Assembly (NCBI RefSeq): GCF_003863965.1
Contig: NZ_RRCN01000001.1
Location: forward strand, 248,001-312,000
Direction of reading: 5' to 3'
DNA length: 64,000 bases
Origin: Paenibacillus oralis
GTDB lineage: Bacteria > Bacillota > Bacilli > Paenibacillales > Paenibacillaceae
Part shown: positions 18,032 through 26,811 of the stretch, one piece after another
Layout: each line of letters begins with the position of its first letter
How positions within the stretch are numbered: position 1 is the first letter of the stretch
Program-made: the position numbers and the translations under genes
The notes under the pieces: generated by a model
Databases searched by the model: none
Told to the model about the DNA's origin: nothing
What the model saw: only the letters and a program-made list of their open reading frames with translations

Positions 18032-18817
18032 CTACTCCGTCAACCAACGTTTAAACATGCGTTTCGTCGTATCCCGGTTCATCTCGGCGATCGAAGTCGT
18101 CAGCGGGATACCTTTCGGGCAGGCGCGGACGCAGTTCTGCGAATTGCCGCAGCCTTCGATGCCGCCGTCTTCCATCAGCGCGTCCAGGCGCTCGTCGGCG
18201 TTCATGGCACCGGTCGGGTGCGCATTGAACAGGCGCACTTGGGAAATGGCCGCCGGGCCGATGAAATCCGTTTTCTCGTTGACGTTCGGGCAGGACTCCA
18301 GGCAGACGCCGCAGGTCATGCACTTCGACAGCTCATACGCCCATTGGCGTTTTTTCTCCGGCATCCGCGGGCCTGGGCCCAAATCGTACGTGCCGTCGAT
18401 CGGAATCCATGCTTTGACCCGTTTGAGGGCGTTAAACATCCGGCTGCGGTCGATGACCAAGTCGCGCACAACCGGGAACGTCCGCATCGGTTCGATGCGC
18501 ACCGGCTGCTCCAATTGATCGATCAGCGCCGCGCAAGCCTGGCGCGGTTTACCGTTGATGACCATCGAGCAGGCTCCGCAAACTTCCTCCAGACAGTTCG
18601 ATTCCCAGCATACCGGAGCGGTGTGCTCGCCTTGCTGGTTCACCGGGTTGCGCTGAATTTCCATCAAAGCGCTGATCACGTTCATGTTCGGCCGATAGTC
18701 CAGCTCAAACTCCTCGGTATAAGGTTGGGAGTTCGGGTCGTCCTGGCGCGTAATGATAAATTTGACTTTTTTGCCTGCCTTTAGCTTTGCGGCTGCTTCC
18801 GTTTCCGCCATCGCCAT
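18032..18817 (-). CDS. sdhB: Succinate dehydrogenase iron-sulfur subunit
   Basis: 261 residues. It carries electrons from SdhA flavin to the membrane cytochrome through three Fe-S centres. The N-terminal [2Fe-2S] domain has the ligand-rich segment CLEEVCGACSM plus a downstream Cys. The C-terminal domain has CMTCGVCLESCPN and CGNSQNCVRACPKG for the [4Fe-4S] and [3Fe-4S] centres. It is the last gene of sdhCAB, 12 bp after sdhA. Confidence 0.97.
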   Translation of the reverse strand: MAMAETEAAAKLKAGKKVKFIITRQDDPNSQPYTEEFELDYRPNMNVISALMEIQRNPVNQQGEHTAPVCWESNCLEEVCGACSMVINGKPRQACAALIDQLEQPVRIEPMRTFPVVRDLVIDRSRMFNALKRVKAWIPIDGTYDLGPGPRMPEKKRQWAYELSKCMTCGVCLESCPNVNEKTDFIGPAAISQVRLFNAHPTGAMNADERLDALMEDGGIEGCGNSQNCVRACPKGIPLTTSIAEMNRDTTKRMFKRWLTE

Positions 18818-18829
18818 GGTTATCCCCTC

Positions 18830-20575
18830 CTATTTATCCTTCGAGTAATCGCGAATCCGCGGCGGGATCAAAGAGACGTCCACGTCCTCATACGAGATTT
18901 GCGGGCCGTCCGGCGTCCATGTCGCTTTCGTCGTCTTCAAAAATTCCTCGTCGTTCCGCGCCGGGAAATCCGGCTTGTAGTGCGCGCCCCGGCTTTCGTT
19001 GCGCAGCAGCGCTCCCAGCGTCATCGCTTCGGCCAGCTCCAGCATGTTCCAAAGCTGGCGGGTAAACGCGGCCCCGGTATTGTTCCAGCGGGACGTATCG
19101 TTGATGTTGATTTTCTTGTAGCGTTCCTTCAGTTCTTTTATTTTGTTGATCGTCGCTTCCAGCCTGTCGTTGTAACGGACGACCGTCATGTTATCCGTCA
19201 TCCATTCGCCCAGTTCTTTATGAAGAACGTAGGCGTTCTCCGTCCCGTTCATGTTCAGCAGGCCTTCGAATTTATCCGCCTGCGTTTTGCGATAGCGTTC
19301 GAACACGTCCGGGCTGATGTCGTCCGCCGATTTTTTCAAGCTGCGGATATATTCCACCGCTTTCGGCCCGGCCACCATGCCGCCGTAAATGGCGGAGACC
19401 AGCGAGTTGGCCCCAAGCCGGTTCGCGCCGTGGTATTGGTATTCGCATTCCCCTGCCGCAAACAGCCCGGGGATATTGGTCATTTGATTGTAATCGACCC
19501 ACATGCCGCCCATCGAGTAATGGACCGCCGGGAAAATTTTCATCGGAATTTTGCGCGGATCGTCGCCCATGAATTTTTCATAGATTTCGATGATCCCGCC
19601 GAGCTTCACGTCCAGCTCTTTCGGGTCCTTGTGCGACAAGTCGAGGTACACCATGTTTTCGCCGTTAATGCCCAGCTTCTGGTCGACGCAGACGTTGAAA
19701 ATTTCCCGGGTGGCGATGTCGCGGGGCACCAGGTTGCCGTAAGCCGGGTATTTTTCCTCAAGGAAGTACCACGGTTTGCCGTCTTTGTACGTCCAGATCC
19801 GTCCGCCTTCCCCGCGCGCCGACTCCGACATCAGCCGCAGCTTGTCGTCCCCCGGAATCGCCGTTGGGTGGATTTGGATGAACTCGCCGTTGGCGTAGTG
19901 GACACCTTGCTGGTATACCGCGCTGGCCGCCGTCCCCGTATTGATCACCGAATTCGTTGTTTTGCCAAAAATAATCCCCGGTCCGCCCGTCGCCAAAATC
20001 ACCGCGTCGGAAGCGAACGTTACGATTTCCATGGAACGCAGGTTTTGCGCGGTGATACCGCGGCATACGCCATCATCGTCCAATACGACCGAGAGGAACT
20101 CCCAGGTTTCGTATTTCGTGACCAGCCCCGCCGCTTCATGACGGCGCACCTGCTCATCGAGGGCGTACAGCAGCTGCTGCCCCGTCGTTGCCCCGGCAAA
20201 AGCGGTCCGGTGATGCTTGGTGCCGCCGAACCGGCGGAAATCGAGCAAACCTTCCGGCGTACGGTTGAACATCACGCCCATCCGGTCCATCAGGTGAATG
20301 ATGCCGGGCGCCGCTTCGCACATCGCTTTGACCGGCGGCTGGTTGGCCAGGAAGTCGCCGCCGTACACTGTATCATCAAAATGCTCCCATGGGGAGTCGC
20401 CTTCGCCTTTCGTATTCACGGCCCCGTTAATGCCGCCCTGCGCGCAAACGGAGTGGGAACGTTTCACCGGCACGAGCGAAAACAGATGCACCGGCACGCC
20501 CGCCTCAGCCGATTTAATCGTAGCCATCAGTCCCGCCAGACCGCCGCCAACGACAATTACGCTTTGTTTAGCCAT
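18830..20575 (-). CDS. sdhA: Succinate dehydrogenase flavoprotein subunit
   Basis: 581 residues. It oxidises succinate to fumarate with covalently bound FAD. The dinucleotide motif GGGLAGL is at about 10-16. The FAD-linking His is His41 in RSHSVCAQGG. Further family blocks are GANRLGANSLV and the HPTAIPGD active-site region. Length and layout match Bacillus-type enzymes that work with a single cytochrome b558 subunit. It follows sdhC after 147 bp. Confidence 0.98.
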   Translation of the reverse strand: MAKQSVIVVGGGLAGLMATIKSAEAGVPVHLFSLVPVKRSHSVCAQGGINGAVNTKGEGDSPWEHFDDTVYGGDFLANQPPVKAMCEAAPGIIHLMDRMGVMFNRTPEGLLDFRRFGGTKHHRTAFAGATTGQQLLYALDEQVRRHEAAGLVTKYETWEFLSVVLDDDGVCRGITAQNLRSMEIVTFASDAVILATGGPGIIFGKTTNSVINTGTAASAVYQQGVHYANGEFIQIHPTAIPGDDKLRLMSESARGEGGRIWTYKDGKPWYFLEEKYPAYGNLVPRDIATREIFNVCVDQKLGINGENMVYLDLSHKDPKELDVKLGGIIEIYEKFMGDDPRKIPMKIFPAVHYSMGGMWVDYNQMTNIPGLFAAGECEYQYHGANRLGANSLVSAIYGGMVAGPKAVEYIRSLKKSADDISPDVFERYRKTQADKFEGLLNMNGTENAYVLHKELGEWMTDNMTVVRYNDRLEATINKIKELKERYKKININDTSRWNNTGAAFTRQLWNMLELAEAMTLGALLRNESRGAHYKPDFPARNDEEFLKTTKATWTPDGPQISYEDVDVSLIPPRIRDYSKDK

Positions 20576-20722
20576 TGTATTTCAACTCCTAAAAGTTTTG
20601 TATAGCGTTGCGTCATTGAATTGCTTCGTACAAAACTTGCTTCGGAAGCATCCGCTTAGTTTTGTTAGCAACCGCATCTTACCCGCTTTATCCTGTAATT
20701 GTTCCCATAATAAACTTATGCC

Positions 20723-21394
20723 TTACCCCAGCAGCGCCTTCGCCGACTCCAGCAAAGCCGTTCCTTCCGCCTGGAATTCGGCCCCGCGGAAAGCGATCAG
20801 CGAGCTGACGAACATCACGGTGACGATAACGAAAAGCCCCATGCAGATGTACGAGGAAACGCGCTGCGCACGCGGTCCGACGGTGATGCCCCAGCTGACC
20901 ATAAACGACCATAACCCGTTGGCGAAATGGAAGGACGCCGCCACGACCGAAATCAAATACAATAAGAAGAAAACCGGTTGGGTAACGATGCTGTGCATAA
21001 CCCCGCCAAGCTCTTCATGAGTGACATTGCCCAGCGCCACTTGAACACGGGTTTCCCACAAGTGCCAAATCACAAACACTAAGACGATCACCCCCGAAAT
21101 CCGCTGCAGCAAATACCGCAGATTCCGTTCCGTCGGGAACCGCCCGTTATTCGGCTTCGCCTGAAAGGCGATATACAATCCATAGACGCCGTGGTACAGC
21201 AGCGGCAACCAGATGCCGAAGATCTCCAGCGCCAGCACGAGCGGCAGGCTATTCAGGAAAGCTACGGCTTCCTTGAATCCTTCGCTTCCGCCTTCCACCG
21301 CCGCAAAGTTGGTGATCATATGTTCCAGAATGAAAAATCCCAGCGGAATGACTCCGAGCAGCGAATGAAGTTTTCTGGAATAAAACCCTTTCAT
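20723..21394 (-). CDS. sdhC: Succinate dehydrogenase cytochrome b558 subunit
   Basis: 223 residues with about five membrane helices, the B. subtilis-type di-heme anchor that passes electrons to menaquinone. Conserved His residues lie in KLHSLLG, LEHMITN, LYHGVYG and VIWHLWETR. It is the first gene of sdhCAB and is divergent from a LysR-type regulator. AAAGGGG precedes the ATG. Confidence 0.95.
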   Translation of the reverse strand: MKGFYSRKLHSLLGVIPLGFFILEHMITNFAAVEGGSEGFKEAVAFLNSLPLVLALEIFGIWLPLLYHGVYGLYIAFQAKPNNGRFPTERNLRYLLQRISGVIVLVFVIWHLWETRVQVALGNVTHEELGGVMHSIVTQPVFFLLYLISVVAASFHFANGLWSFMVSWGITVGPRAQRVSSYICMGLFVIVTVMFVSSLIAFRGAEFQAEGTALLESAKALLG

Positions 21395-21524
21395 AAGTGC
21401 GCGTACCCCTTTCTAGTTTCCATCTTCCCTTGATCTTGCGCATTTTAACCATAATCGACGAATCGATTAATACAGCCCCTCGGTTTGGATATGATATACC
21501 CCACACCATTAGGATCGTTTTACT

Positions 21525-21542
21525 ATGTTACAAAAGTAACAT
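21525..21542. promoter_or_regulatory. Palindrome between sdhC and the LysR gene, candidate operator
   Basis: A perfect inverted repeat ATGTTAC-AAAA-GTAACAT, with a further CATGTTAC half site 20 bases on (21565-21572). It lies in the 356-bp divergent region, about 130 bp before sdhC. It could be the site of the adjacent LysR protein or of a redox regulator. Nothing else is recognised between 21395 and 21750 apart from general AT-richness. Confidence 0.5.
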
Positions 21543-21750
21543 GTGAACATCTTGTGTCACTTTTCATGTTACTCCTTTTTATCTTATAATGGAATTGCAA
21601 TATAGTTATTAATAGTTATACCAAAAACACATAAGCACCTTTTCACCATATAGCTCGATAGCCCGGTATAGTCCGATCACTTGTCCAGCAACAGCCCGCG
21701 CCAATTGTCGAGCCCTGTTATTTTCTTTCCGAAAAAAAGGAGGTTACCCC

Positions 21751-22662
21751 ATGTTAGAAGAACTGCTTGTATTTACCACCGTCGTGGAGCAATCCAGTTT
21801 AAACAAAGCGTCCAAGCTGCTCAATTTGTCCCAGCCGGCGCTTTCCCGAAAAATCGCAAAATTGGAGGAAGAGTGGGGGGTTTCGCTGTTCCACCGGAAA
21901 GGAAAACGCCTGGAATTGACCCGCGTCGGCCAAGAGGCTTATTTGTACGCGCTGGAGCAGCGGCAGCGCCATCAAAACTTTCTGCAGGCCGTTTCCCGTT
22001 TCAAAAAGGCGGAACGCACCGTCGTTACGCTCGGCGCCAGCCTGACGACCATCCAGACGACGCTGCCCCCGCTGGTCAAGGCGATGATGGACAAATTCCC
22101 GGACATGGAGCTGAAGCTCGTCACCGGGAAAACGCATGAAATCGTCTCCCACGTCCGCGACAAAAAGGTGGACATCGGCGTCGTCGCTTCCTCAATCAGC
22201 GAAGCTGGATTAAAATGCATCCCGCTGTTTCAGGACCATCTGGAGCTTGTTGTCCCCAAAGGACATGAGCTCGCCTCCCGGACCCAAGCCGGCCATCCCT
22301 CGATGGACGACCTGAACGGCCGGTCCATGATTATTTTTTCCAAAGGAACCTGGTACCGCCGGCTGATCGACGACCTGTTCGGCCGCTACGGCATCGTTCC
22401 CGATGTCCGCATGGAGATCGACTCCTTCGAGGCGATCGTCCGGCTGCTGCCGATCTGCAAAGCGGCTTCCCTGCTCCCCAGATCGTACCTGCGCAAGCCG
22501 CTGCTGCGGGACAACGGGCTGGTGTCCGTGCCGATCCCCGAGCTGGAGCAGACCCGCCGAGAAACTTGCCTGATTTACGGCGAGAAATCGGAACTGTCCA
22601 GCGAAACGAAAGAATGGTTCACGCAAATACGGGAAAGTCTAGTGGAGGAGTTGTCGCTGTAA
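21751..22662 (+). CDS. LysR-family transcriptional regulator divergent from sdhCAB
   Basis: 303 residues. An N-terminal winged helix (about 3-60, SSLNKASKLLNLSQPALSRK) is followed by a periplasmic-binding-like effector domain (about 90-295, starting VTLGASLTTIQTTLPPLV). AAAGGAGG stands 7 bases before the ATG. It is transcribed away from sdhC, the classic layout of a LysR regulator and its target. In B. subtilis, TCA genes are controlled by the LysR-type CcpC, so regulation of sdh is plausible but not proven. Confidence 0.88.
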   Translation: MLEELLVFTTVVEQSSLNKASKLLNLSQPALSRKIAKLEEEWGVSLFHRKGKRLELTRVGQEAYLYALEQRQRHQNFLQAVSRFKKAERTVVTLGASLTTIQTTLPPLVKAMMDKFPDMELKLVTGKTHEIVSHVRDKKVDIGVVASSISEAGLKCIPLFQDHLELVVPKGHELASRTQAGHPSMDDLNGRSMIIFSKGTWYRRLIDDLFGRYGIVPDVRMEIDSFEAIVRLLPICKAASLLPRSYLRKPLLRDNGLVSVPIPELEQTRRETCLIYGEKSELSSETKEWFTQIRESLVEELSL

Positions 22663-22675
22663 TTATCACCGCGAA

Positions 22676-22858
22676 ATGCAAAAGTGCAGGCGAATTTCGT
22701 CGAAACAACTCGAAACGGTCGGTCCAAGTGCAAAAGTGCAGTTCAAATCTCCATATAACCCCATATATTTCCAATTCCATTCAAAGCAACTGCACTCTTA
22801 CACTTCACCAACCACCTAAAGGGGGAGTCGCGCACAATGAGATGTACTTTTGCAGTTG
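22676..22858. repeat. Intergenic repeat element, family A copy 1
   Basis: About 183 bp bounded by TGCAAAAGTGCAG at the left and the inverted GTACTTTTGCA at the right, with a second inner inverted pair (GTGCAAAAGTGCAG at 22729 and CAACTGCACT at 22788). It shares words and layout with 41357-41540. It lies between convergent genes (LysR and the antiporter). Confidence 0.7.
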
Positions 22859-22940
22859 GTTTGTTCTTTAAGGTACTTACCAAGCCGGATTGCAACTATA
22901 AACTATACTCACATGCCCTATCATTCCCCTCCATCCCCGC

Positions 22941-22990
22941 AAAAAAAACCGCCACCCAAGCCTTACGGCTTTCCGGCGGCGGTTTCTTTT
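22941..22990 (-). terminator. Terminator of the ktrB-ktrA-antiporter operon
   Basis: AAACCGCCGCCGG pairs with the complementary GGTGGCGGTTT region, and the minus strand continues with a run of eight T. It overlaps the last codons of the antiporter gene. Confidence 0.85.
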
Positions 22991-24219
22991 ACTTCCAAAC
23001 CGAGTTTTCTGGCGACCCAGCCGGTCGTGCCGGCTTGAATGATAATCGTCAGCACAATCGCCATAAAAGCCAGCGCGGTAATCACGTTGGAATGGGCGAT
23101 CCCCATCCCGGCGATCATGCCGGACAAGGCGGCCGGGATCACTCCGGTTTCGCGCACCCAGCACATAAACAGCAGCTCGCGCCATGTCCACTTCACCTTC
23201 CGGTCGGGCCAGGCGCACGCCAGCACCGACAACGGGCGGGCCACTAACATCAGGATCAGCACCGCCGCAAGGCTTGGCCAGAAAAATTGCCCCAGCGTGG
23301 CAAAATTCACTTGGCTCCCGAGCAGCACAAAGATCAGCATGCGCATCATAACCGTCATATTTTCGGCGAAAGAGCTCATTTCCACATGGTTGTCTTTCAG
23401 GGACAAGCCGAAGGTTTCGGCGTTCCCCCAGATCACGCCCGCGACAAAGGTGGCCATAAACCCGCTGACATGCAGCAAGTCGCCGATCAGGTATGAAGCT
23501 AAGGCGCAGACGATCATAACGATCGTGGAGTAATCGCGAAAAAATCCGTGGCGAACATGTCCCGCCAAATAAGTCAGTATGCCCGAGACGGCCAGGCCCG
23601 TGAGAATCCCGCCCAGCGCGGTTTTGACAAACTCCCAGGACATCGCGCCAAAATCCAGCGCCCCGCCGCCGGCAACCGCGGCCAGCAGCGAAAACGTCAA
23701 AATCGATCCGGTAGCGTCGTTAAACGCCGATTCGCTCTCTACCGTTTCGCGGACCCGCTCCTTGATTTTCACCTGCTTAAACACCGGGATAATCGAAGCC
23801 GGATCCGTCGAAGCGACGACCGCCGCGGCCAGAAAAGCAAAAATCCAATCAACGCCAAACAGGTAGTGAACGCCCACGCCCACGACGATCGTCGAAATCA
23901 GCACGCCCGGCACGCTGAGCAGCGATAACGTAATCCATACGTTGCGGAGCCCGCTCAGCCGCAAATTCCGCCCGCCGTCAAACAAAATCAGCGCCGATCC
24001 GACCGTTAATATCAATTGATTGATCAGCGATCCGCTTGTTTCGTGAATCAAACCAAGTCCCGGACCGAGCAGCATTCCGACGGCGATGAACACCGCCACA
24101 TCCGGCAGCCTCAGCCATGCCGCCAGCTTGCCCGAGATCACCCCAACGCTGATGACGAATAAAATTAAGATCAGAAAATGATGTATCGCTTCGGTTACAG
24201 ACGATTCCATCTCCGCCAC
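22963..24219 (-). CDS. CPA1-family cation/proton antiporter (K+ or Na+/H+)
   Basis: About 415-418 residues with twelve or so membrane helices. Family motifs STDPASIIPVFK and ESAFNDATGSI are those of NhaP/CPA1 antiporters. There is no C-terminal TrkA domain. Start is a GTG at 24219 or ATG at 24210. It is the third gene after ktrB and ktrA under a c-di-AMP riboswitch, which argues for a role in potassium balance, probably efflux or exchange, rather than sodium. Substrate is inferred from context only. Confidence 0.85.
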   Translation of the reverse strand: MAEMESSVTEAIHHFLILILFVISVGVISGKLAAWLRLPDVAVFIAVGMLLGPGLGLIHETSGSLINQLILTVGSALILFDGGRNLRLSGLRNVWITLSLLSVPGVLISTIVVGVGVHYLFGVDWIFAFLAAAVVASTDPASIIPVFKQVKIKERVRETVESESAFNDATGSILTFSLLAAVAGGGALDFGAMSWEFVKTALGGILTGLAVSGILTYLAGHVRHGFFRDYSTIVMIVCALASYLIGDLLHVSGFMATFVAGVIWGNAETFGLSLKDNHVEMSSFAENMTVMMRMLIFVLLGSQVNFATLGQFFWPSLAAVLILMLVARPLSVLACAWPDRKVKWTWRELLFMCWVRETGVIPAALSGMIAGMGIAHSNVITALAFMAIVLTIIIQAGTTGWVARKLGLEVKETAAGKP

Positions 24220-24266
24220 ATCCCAACCATCTAAAGTGAACCAACTATTTTTTAATGTTCCGGTAA

Positions 24267-24929
24267 TTACTCGTTAATGACTTCCTCAAACTGTTCGATA
24301 TTTTTCTTCGATCCGATGATGACCATAATGTCCCCTTCGTGCAGTTGATCCATGGCGGTAGGCGCCACCAGGATGCTTCCGTCGCGATGAATGGCAACGA
24401 CGCTGCAGCCGAAGCGGGCACGCGGGTTCAGCTCGCCCAGGTTTTTCTGATTAAGGCAAGCGGGAACGTTCATTTCCACGATGCTGTACTCCTTGGACAA
24501 TTCGATATAATCCAGCAGATTTGGAGTCACGAGCTGATGCGCCACGCGGACGCCCATATCCCGTTCCGGAAAAATAACGCGGTCCACGCCGAGCTTTTGC
24601 AGCGCGCGGCCGTGCAAGACGGAAATCGCCTTGGCGACCACCGTTTTGATCCCCACATCCTTCAGCAAGATCGCCGCCAAAATGCTCATCTGAATATCGT
24701 CGCCAATCGCGACGATCCCGCAGTCGAAATTGCGGACGCCCAGCGATTTCAGCACTTCCTCGTCCGTGGCGTCCGCCACGACGGCGTGCGTAAGATGGTC
24801 GCTCATTTCGTTTACCACCTCTTCGTCCCGGTCGATGCCAAGCACCTCATACCCGAGGTCCATCAACTCCAAGGCGAGGCTGGAGCCGAACCGGCCCAGT
24901 CCGATGACTACAAACTGCTGCATTTTCAT
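24267..24929 (-). CDS. ktrA: KtrA, cytoplasmic gating subunit of the Ktr potassium uptake system
   Basis: 220 residues. The N-terminal RCK/TrkA-N Rossmann domain starts VVIGLGRFGSSLA, with the acidic residue after strand 2 (GIDRDEE) that contacts the ribose. The C-terminal TrkA-C domain (about 140-220) contains ARFGCSVVAI and ends EGDIMVIIG. KtrA octamers gate KtrB according to ATP/ADP, and the RCK-C domain is a known c-di-AMP binding site in this family. It is placed between ktrB and the antiporter. Confidence 0.95.
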   Translation of the reverse strand: MKMQQFVVIGLGRFGSSLALELMDLGYEVLGIDRDEEVVNEMSDHLTHAVVADATDEEVLKSLGVRNFDCGIVAIGDDIQMSILAAILLKDVGIKTVVAKAISVLHGRALQKLGVDRVIFPERDMGVRVAHQLVTPNLLDYIELSKEYSIVEMNVPACLNQKNLGELNPRARFGCSVVAIHRDGSILVAPTAMDQLHEGDIMVIIGSKKNIEQFEEVINE

Positions 24930-24952
24930 GGTTAATCCTGAGTCCCCTTATC

Positions 24953-26287
24953 TTATCCTATAATCATTTTGCCTTCCGGATGGCGGTACAATTCCTTGCT
25001 CTTTTTCGGTCCAAGCGCATAGGCGAGCGTAAGCAGCCCGAGTCTTCCGGCGAACATCGTAAAGCAGATGAGGATTTTACCGACCACCGTTAGTTTACCG
25101 GTCAGCCCCATCGATAGACCAACGGTTCCGAACGCCGAGGTCGTCTCGAACAGAATGCTCAGGAAGCTGGCGTCCTCGGTCGTGGACAACACCATGGCGA
25201 CGGCCACCACCAGGAATAATGCGAGCATGGTAATCGTAACCGCTTTGAAAATACGTTCCTGCGCCATCCGGTACCGGAACAGGACGAGGTCCGACCGCCC
25301 GCGGATCATGGAGATCACAGCGCCGACGAGGATGGTGAACGTTGTCGTTTTGATCCCGCCGCCGGTCGAGCTGGGCGAAGCCCCGATGAACATCAGGATG
25401 ATCATAAAAAATTGCGAAGCCTGCCGCAGCGCGCCGATGTCAAGCGTGTTGGCCCCCGCCGTCCGCGGCGTCACCGACTGAAACAGCGAGGCCCAAAATT
25501 TCCCGTCCCAGCTTAGTGGGGCCAGCGTACGCGAATTGGTGAATTCGAATATAAATATAACCAAGGCCCCAATCACAATCAGCGCCGACGTCATCGACAG
25601 CACCACCTTGGAATGCAGCGACAGCTTGCGGCGCCGCCGGAAATCCATAATGTCCGACAGCACGATAAATCCGATGCCCCCGGACACGATCAGAAACATC
25701 GCCACAAAGTTGACGATCGGGTCCGCCACGTACTGCGTCAAACTGCGGTATTCGCCAAACAGGTCAAACCCGGCGTTGTTAAACATGGATACCGCGTGAA
25801 AAACGCCGAAGTACAGCGCACGGCCCAGCGGCATGTCAAACGCCCAGCGAATGGCGAACAGCAGCGCCGCGCAGGATTCGATGACCAGCGAATACAGCAG
25901 CACCTTGCGGATCAGGCGGACGATGCCCTCCATCGTGTTCTGGTTCATCGCCTCCTGCAGGATCAGCCGGTCCTTCAGCGAGATTTTCCGTTTCAACACG
26001 AGCGAAAACAAGGTGGCCATGGTCATGAACCCAAGCCCGCCGACCTGAATCAGCAGCATGATTACGATTTGGCCAAACGTGGAAAAATAGGTCCCTGTAT
26101 CGACGACGACCAGTCCCGTTACGCAAGTTGCCGAAGTAGCCGTAAACAGCGCGTCGACGAACGGCAGCGTCTCCCCCGTCGCACTGGAAATCGGCAGCAT
26201 CAGCAGCAGCGATCCCAGCAGAATAATGAGCGCAAACCCCATCACCAAAATTTGCGGCGGGGAAAAGCTGATTTTTTTGAAAAGCAA
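24953..26287 (-). CDS. ktrB: KtrB, potassium-translocating subunit
   Basis: About 440 residues with TrkH/KtrB-type M1-P-M2 repeats and filter loops such as TATSATCVTGL, NNAGFDLFG, ASPSSTGGGIKTT and TSAFGTVGLSMG. The frame stays open upstream to 26374, but that stretch overlaps the riboswitch terminator. I choose the TTG at 26287, which has GGGGTGA five bases upstream and gives a start MLFKKISFSPPQILVMG like homologues; a GTG at 26296 is the alternative. It is first in the ktrB-ktrA-antiporter operon. Confidence 0.95.
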   Translation of the reverse strand: MLFKKISFSPPQILVMGFALIILLGSLLLMLPISSATGETLPFVDALFTATSATCVTGLVVVDTGTYFSTFGQIVIMLLIQVGGLGFMTMATLFSLVLKRKISLKDRLILQEAMNQNTMEGIVRLIRKVLLYSLVIESCAALLFAIRWAFDMPLGRALYFGVFHAVSMFNNAGFDLFGEYRSLTQYVADPIVNFVAMFLIVSGGIGFIVLSDIMDFRRRRKLSLHSKVVLSMTSALIVIGALVIFIFEFTNSRTLAPLSWDGKFWASLFQSVTPRTAGANTLDIGALRQASQFFMIILMFIGASPSSTGGGIKTTTFTILVGAVISMIRGRSDLVLFRYRMAQERIFKAVTITMLALFLVVAVAMVLSTTEDASFLSILFETTSAFGTVGLSMGLTGKLTVVGKILICFTMFAGRLGLLTLAYALGPKKSKELYRHPEGKMIIG

Positions 26288-26320
26288 TTCATTCACCCCA
26301 TTGTTGTCGTGAAAAAGAAC

Positions 26321-26350
26321 AAAAGAAAAAAGCACTGGAAATCCAATGCC
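26321..26350 (-). terminator. Expression-platform terminator of the ktr riboswitch
   Basis: On the minus strand GCATTGG, loop ATTT, CCAGTGC, then TTTTTTCTTTT. It lies between the ydaO aptamer and the ktrB start. Confidence 0.85.
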
Positions 26351-26371
26351 TTTCGGTTTTGGTTCCTGCTG

Positions 26372-26522
26372 CATGAGGCCTACGAGGTTAGCTGACGGAT
26401 TCGGACATGCACAGTTGCCCTAATCGCCGGACTAGGCAGCCATGCGTCTGCCGCCCCAATCAAGCGAAATTCACCCCAAAAAAATCGGTTCCCCCGTTTT
26501 CGAAATCGAAATTCGGCCATAT
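26372..26522 (-). ncRNA. ydaO-type c-di-AMP riboswitch upstream of ktrB
   Basis: The minus strand carries the ydaO blocks in order: GCCGAATTTCG, GGGGGAACCGA, GGGGTGAA and TTAGGGC, then TCCGAATCCGTCAGCTAACC and CTCGTAGGC ending near 26376. A terminator follows. This is the second independent c-di-AMP riboswitch in the window and places ktrB, ktrA and the antiporter under the same signal as Kdp. The rest of the divergent gap (26523-26811) shows only AT-rich promoter-like DNA. Confidence 0.93.
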
Positions 26523-26811
26523 TTTTTTCAATTGTTTTCATTCATTTTCGTCAAATGGATTATAATCCTTATTTACCCTCACTACAAAGGTGTATTTTCA
26601 TTAAAAACGGTGAAAAAGAGCTGGAATAGGGGGAATCTCCGATCTTCTTCCCGTCCAATCTGAGCCATGCTAATTTATAACGGGAATATTGCGTCTTTTC
26701 ATCATTTCTGCCTGCAACTGGCGCTGGAAATCTCACTATGTTATCTTTACTGTGATGTAGTTAAAGTAAAATCATACTTATGCACAAAAATTTTTTAAAA
26801 GGAGTTTTGTA

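Noticed and set aside
18899-20605. 568-codon frame on the plus strand
   Set aside because: Antisense to sdhA. Arg/His/Val-rich without domain signs, no ribosome binding site.
21545-21562. FNR/CRP-like TGTGAACATCTTGTGTCAC
   Set aside because: The arm spacing is wrong for FNR, CRP or Rex sites, so I did not list it separately from the nearby perfect palindrome.
26297-26374. N-terminal extension of KtrB
   Set aside because: It would translate through the riboswitch terminator, and homologues start after it.
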